DNA from: Bordetella parapertussis
GTDB lineage: Bacteria; Pseudomonadota; Gammaproteobacteria; Burkholderiales; Burkholderiaceae_B
DNA length: 8,218 bases
Assembly: GCA_945868195.1 (NCBI GenBank)
Contig: CAMBLP010000094.1
Span: 1-8,218 of the forward strand
Direction: 5' to 3'
The notes below the pieces were generated by a model that was given only the letters and a program-made list of their open reading frames with translations, ran no database searches and had not been told where the DNA came from. The stretch's first letter is position 1, and every line of letters begins with the position of its first letter. The position numbers and the translations under genes were made by a program. This document shows, piece after piece, positions 7,748-8,218 of this stretch.

Positions 7748-7791
7748 ACTTATAGATTAACAGAGGCCGATCAATTAAAGCTGTCATTGCC

Positions 7792-8218
7792 TCATACTGC
7801 TGGGGCTTTAATCGGCACTCCAGGGAACGCCGGCGGCTTGGCAAACCAAAATAAAAATGTCCCGGCACCCGCAATTAAAGCCAGCACCGTAAAGCCCAAA
7901 TCATAGGTGCCCGTCGCATCCCCCATGATGCCCGCCAGTAAGGGTCCGGATACCTGCCCCACGGCCGTCAACATGGCTGAAAGTCCAAGAATCATACCGA
8001 TCGATTTGCGGCCGAAATAGTCAGCACGGATGGCCTGCATGAAAGGCCCCCGAATCCCCCAGGCCAGGCCATGAAAGACAGCAAAAAGAACCAACATGAC
8101 CGGTCCGATCGCATAGGTCAGCATCAACATGCCCACCATGTGCATGGTCATACAGATAGCCGCCACACGGTTTTTTTGTAATTTGTCACCCAGCACACCA
8201 CCCAGCAACACGCCAATC
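7792..8218 (-). CDS. MFS transporter, C-terminal part (5' end outside window)
   Basis: The frame stays open to the window edge, so only the last 142 residues are visible; the GTG at 8209-8211 lies inside a conserved loop and is not the start. The segment GGVLGDKLQKNR matches the motif-A loop (GxLxDxxGRR-like) that opens the second six-helix bundle of Major Facilitator Superfamily transporters. After it come four hydrophobic segments compatible with TM9-TM12: around ICMTMHMVGMLMLTYA, VMLVLFAVFHGLAWGI, MILGLSAMLTAVGQVSGPLL and GFTVLALIAGAGTFLFWF. A short cytoplasmic tail (KPPAFPGVPIKAPAV) ends the protein. The loop RADYFGRKSIG between helices resembles organic-anion or sugar-phosphate type MFS carriers, but substrate and direction cannot be assigned from this fragment. 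It reads in the same direction as the efflux operon and stops 44 bases before the outer-membrane-factor gene, so co-transcription is possible. Confidence 0.88.
   Translation of the reverse strand, partial: IGVLLGGVLGDKLQKNRVAAICMTMHMVGMLMLTYAIGPVMLVLFAVFHGLAWGIRGPFMQAIRADYFGRKSIGMILGLSAMLTAVGQVSGPLLAGIMGDATGTYDLGFTVLALIAGAGTFLFWFAKPPAFPGVPIKAPAV

Noticed and set aside
8171..8177. Run of seven T in the MFS fragment
   Set aside because: It encodes the Lys/Asn part of the motif-A loop in an intact frame; no sign of frameshift or of a terminator.
1..8218. CRISPR array, tRNA/rRNA, insertion sequence, attachment site or the cyanobacterial HIP1 octamer GCGATCGC
   Set aside because: No spaced direct repeats, no cloverleaf or rRNA-like sequence, no transposase or flanking inverted repeats, and no exact HIP1 octamer were found on reading both strands.

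Overview
The window is a fully coding, moderately GC-rich stretch (roughly low-to-mid 50s percent GC by eye) from a Gram-negative bacterium. The outer-membrane lipoprotein and tripartite RND pump require an outer membrane. The Tat-exported orphan solute-binding protein of family 5 and the style of the proteins suggest a betaproteobacterium, probably Burkholderiales. That lineage is an inference from protein character, not from any marker gene.

Left part, plus strand (1-2061). The window opens in the last third of a metallo-beta-lactamase-fold hydrolase of the LACTB2-like type, with a winged-helix C-terminus. After a 58-base gap comes a complete ABC-type solute-binding protein (SBP_bac_5, dipeptide/nickel-binding-like) with a twin-arginine signal peptide. 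No permease or ATPase genes are next to it. A 10-base perfect palindrome (456-465) in the gap is a possible operator.

Right part, minus strand (2077-8218). Reading in the direction of transcription, there is the C-terminal half of an MFS transporter (cut by the window end), a 44-base gap, then three tightly coupled genes: an OprM/NodT-type outer-membrane factor lipoprotein, a periplasmic membrane-fusion adaptor, and an AcrB-type (HAE1) RND inner-membrane pump. The stop/start overlaps are TAATG (1 base) and ATGA (4 bases). Together these encode a complete proton-driven tripartite efflux pump: the RND protein takes substrate from periplasm or inner membrane, the adaptor seals the channel, and the outer-membrane factor carries substrate out. 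All the transmembrane proton-relay residues are present, so the pump looks functional. No regulator is visible; if there is one it lies upstream of the MFS gene, beyond the window.

The two blocks converge with only 15 bases between stop codons and no visible terminator. I see no RNA genes, mobile elements, CRISPR arrays, attachment sites or pseudogenes, and no intergenic stretch above 60 bases. I do not see a previously undescribed system: the gene content is conventional. The points most worth a second look are the palindrome before the binding-protein gene, the departure of the pump's drug-pocket loop from the AcrB pattern, the outer-membrane-factor-first gene order behind an MFS gene, and a strong excess of the hexamer CGATCG.
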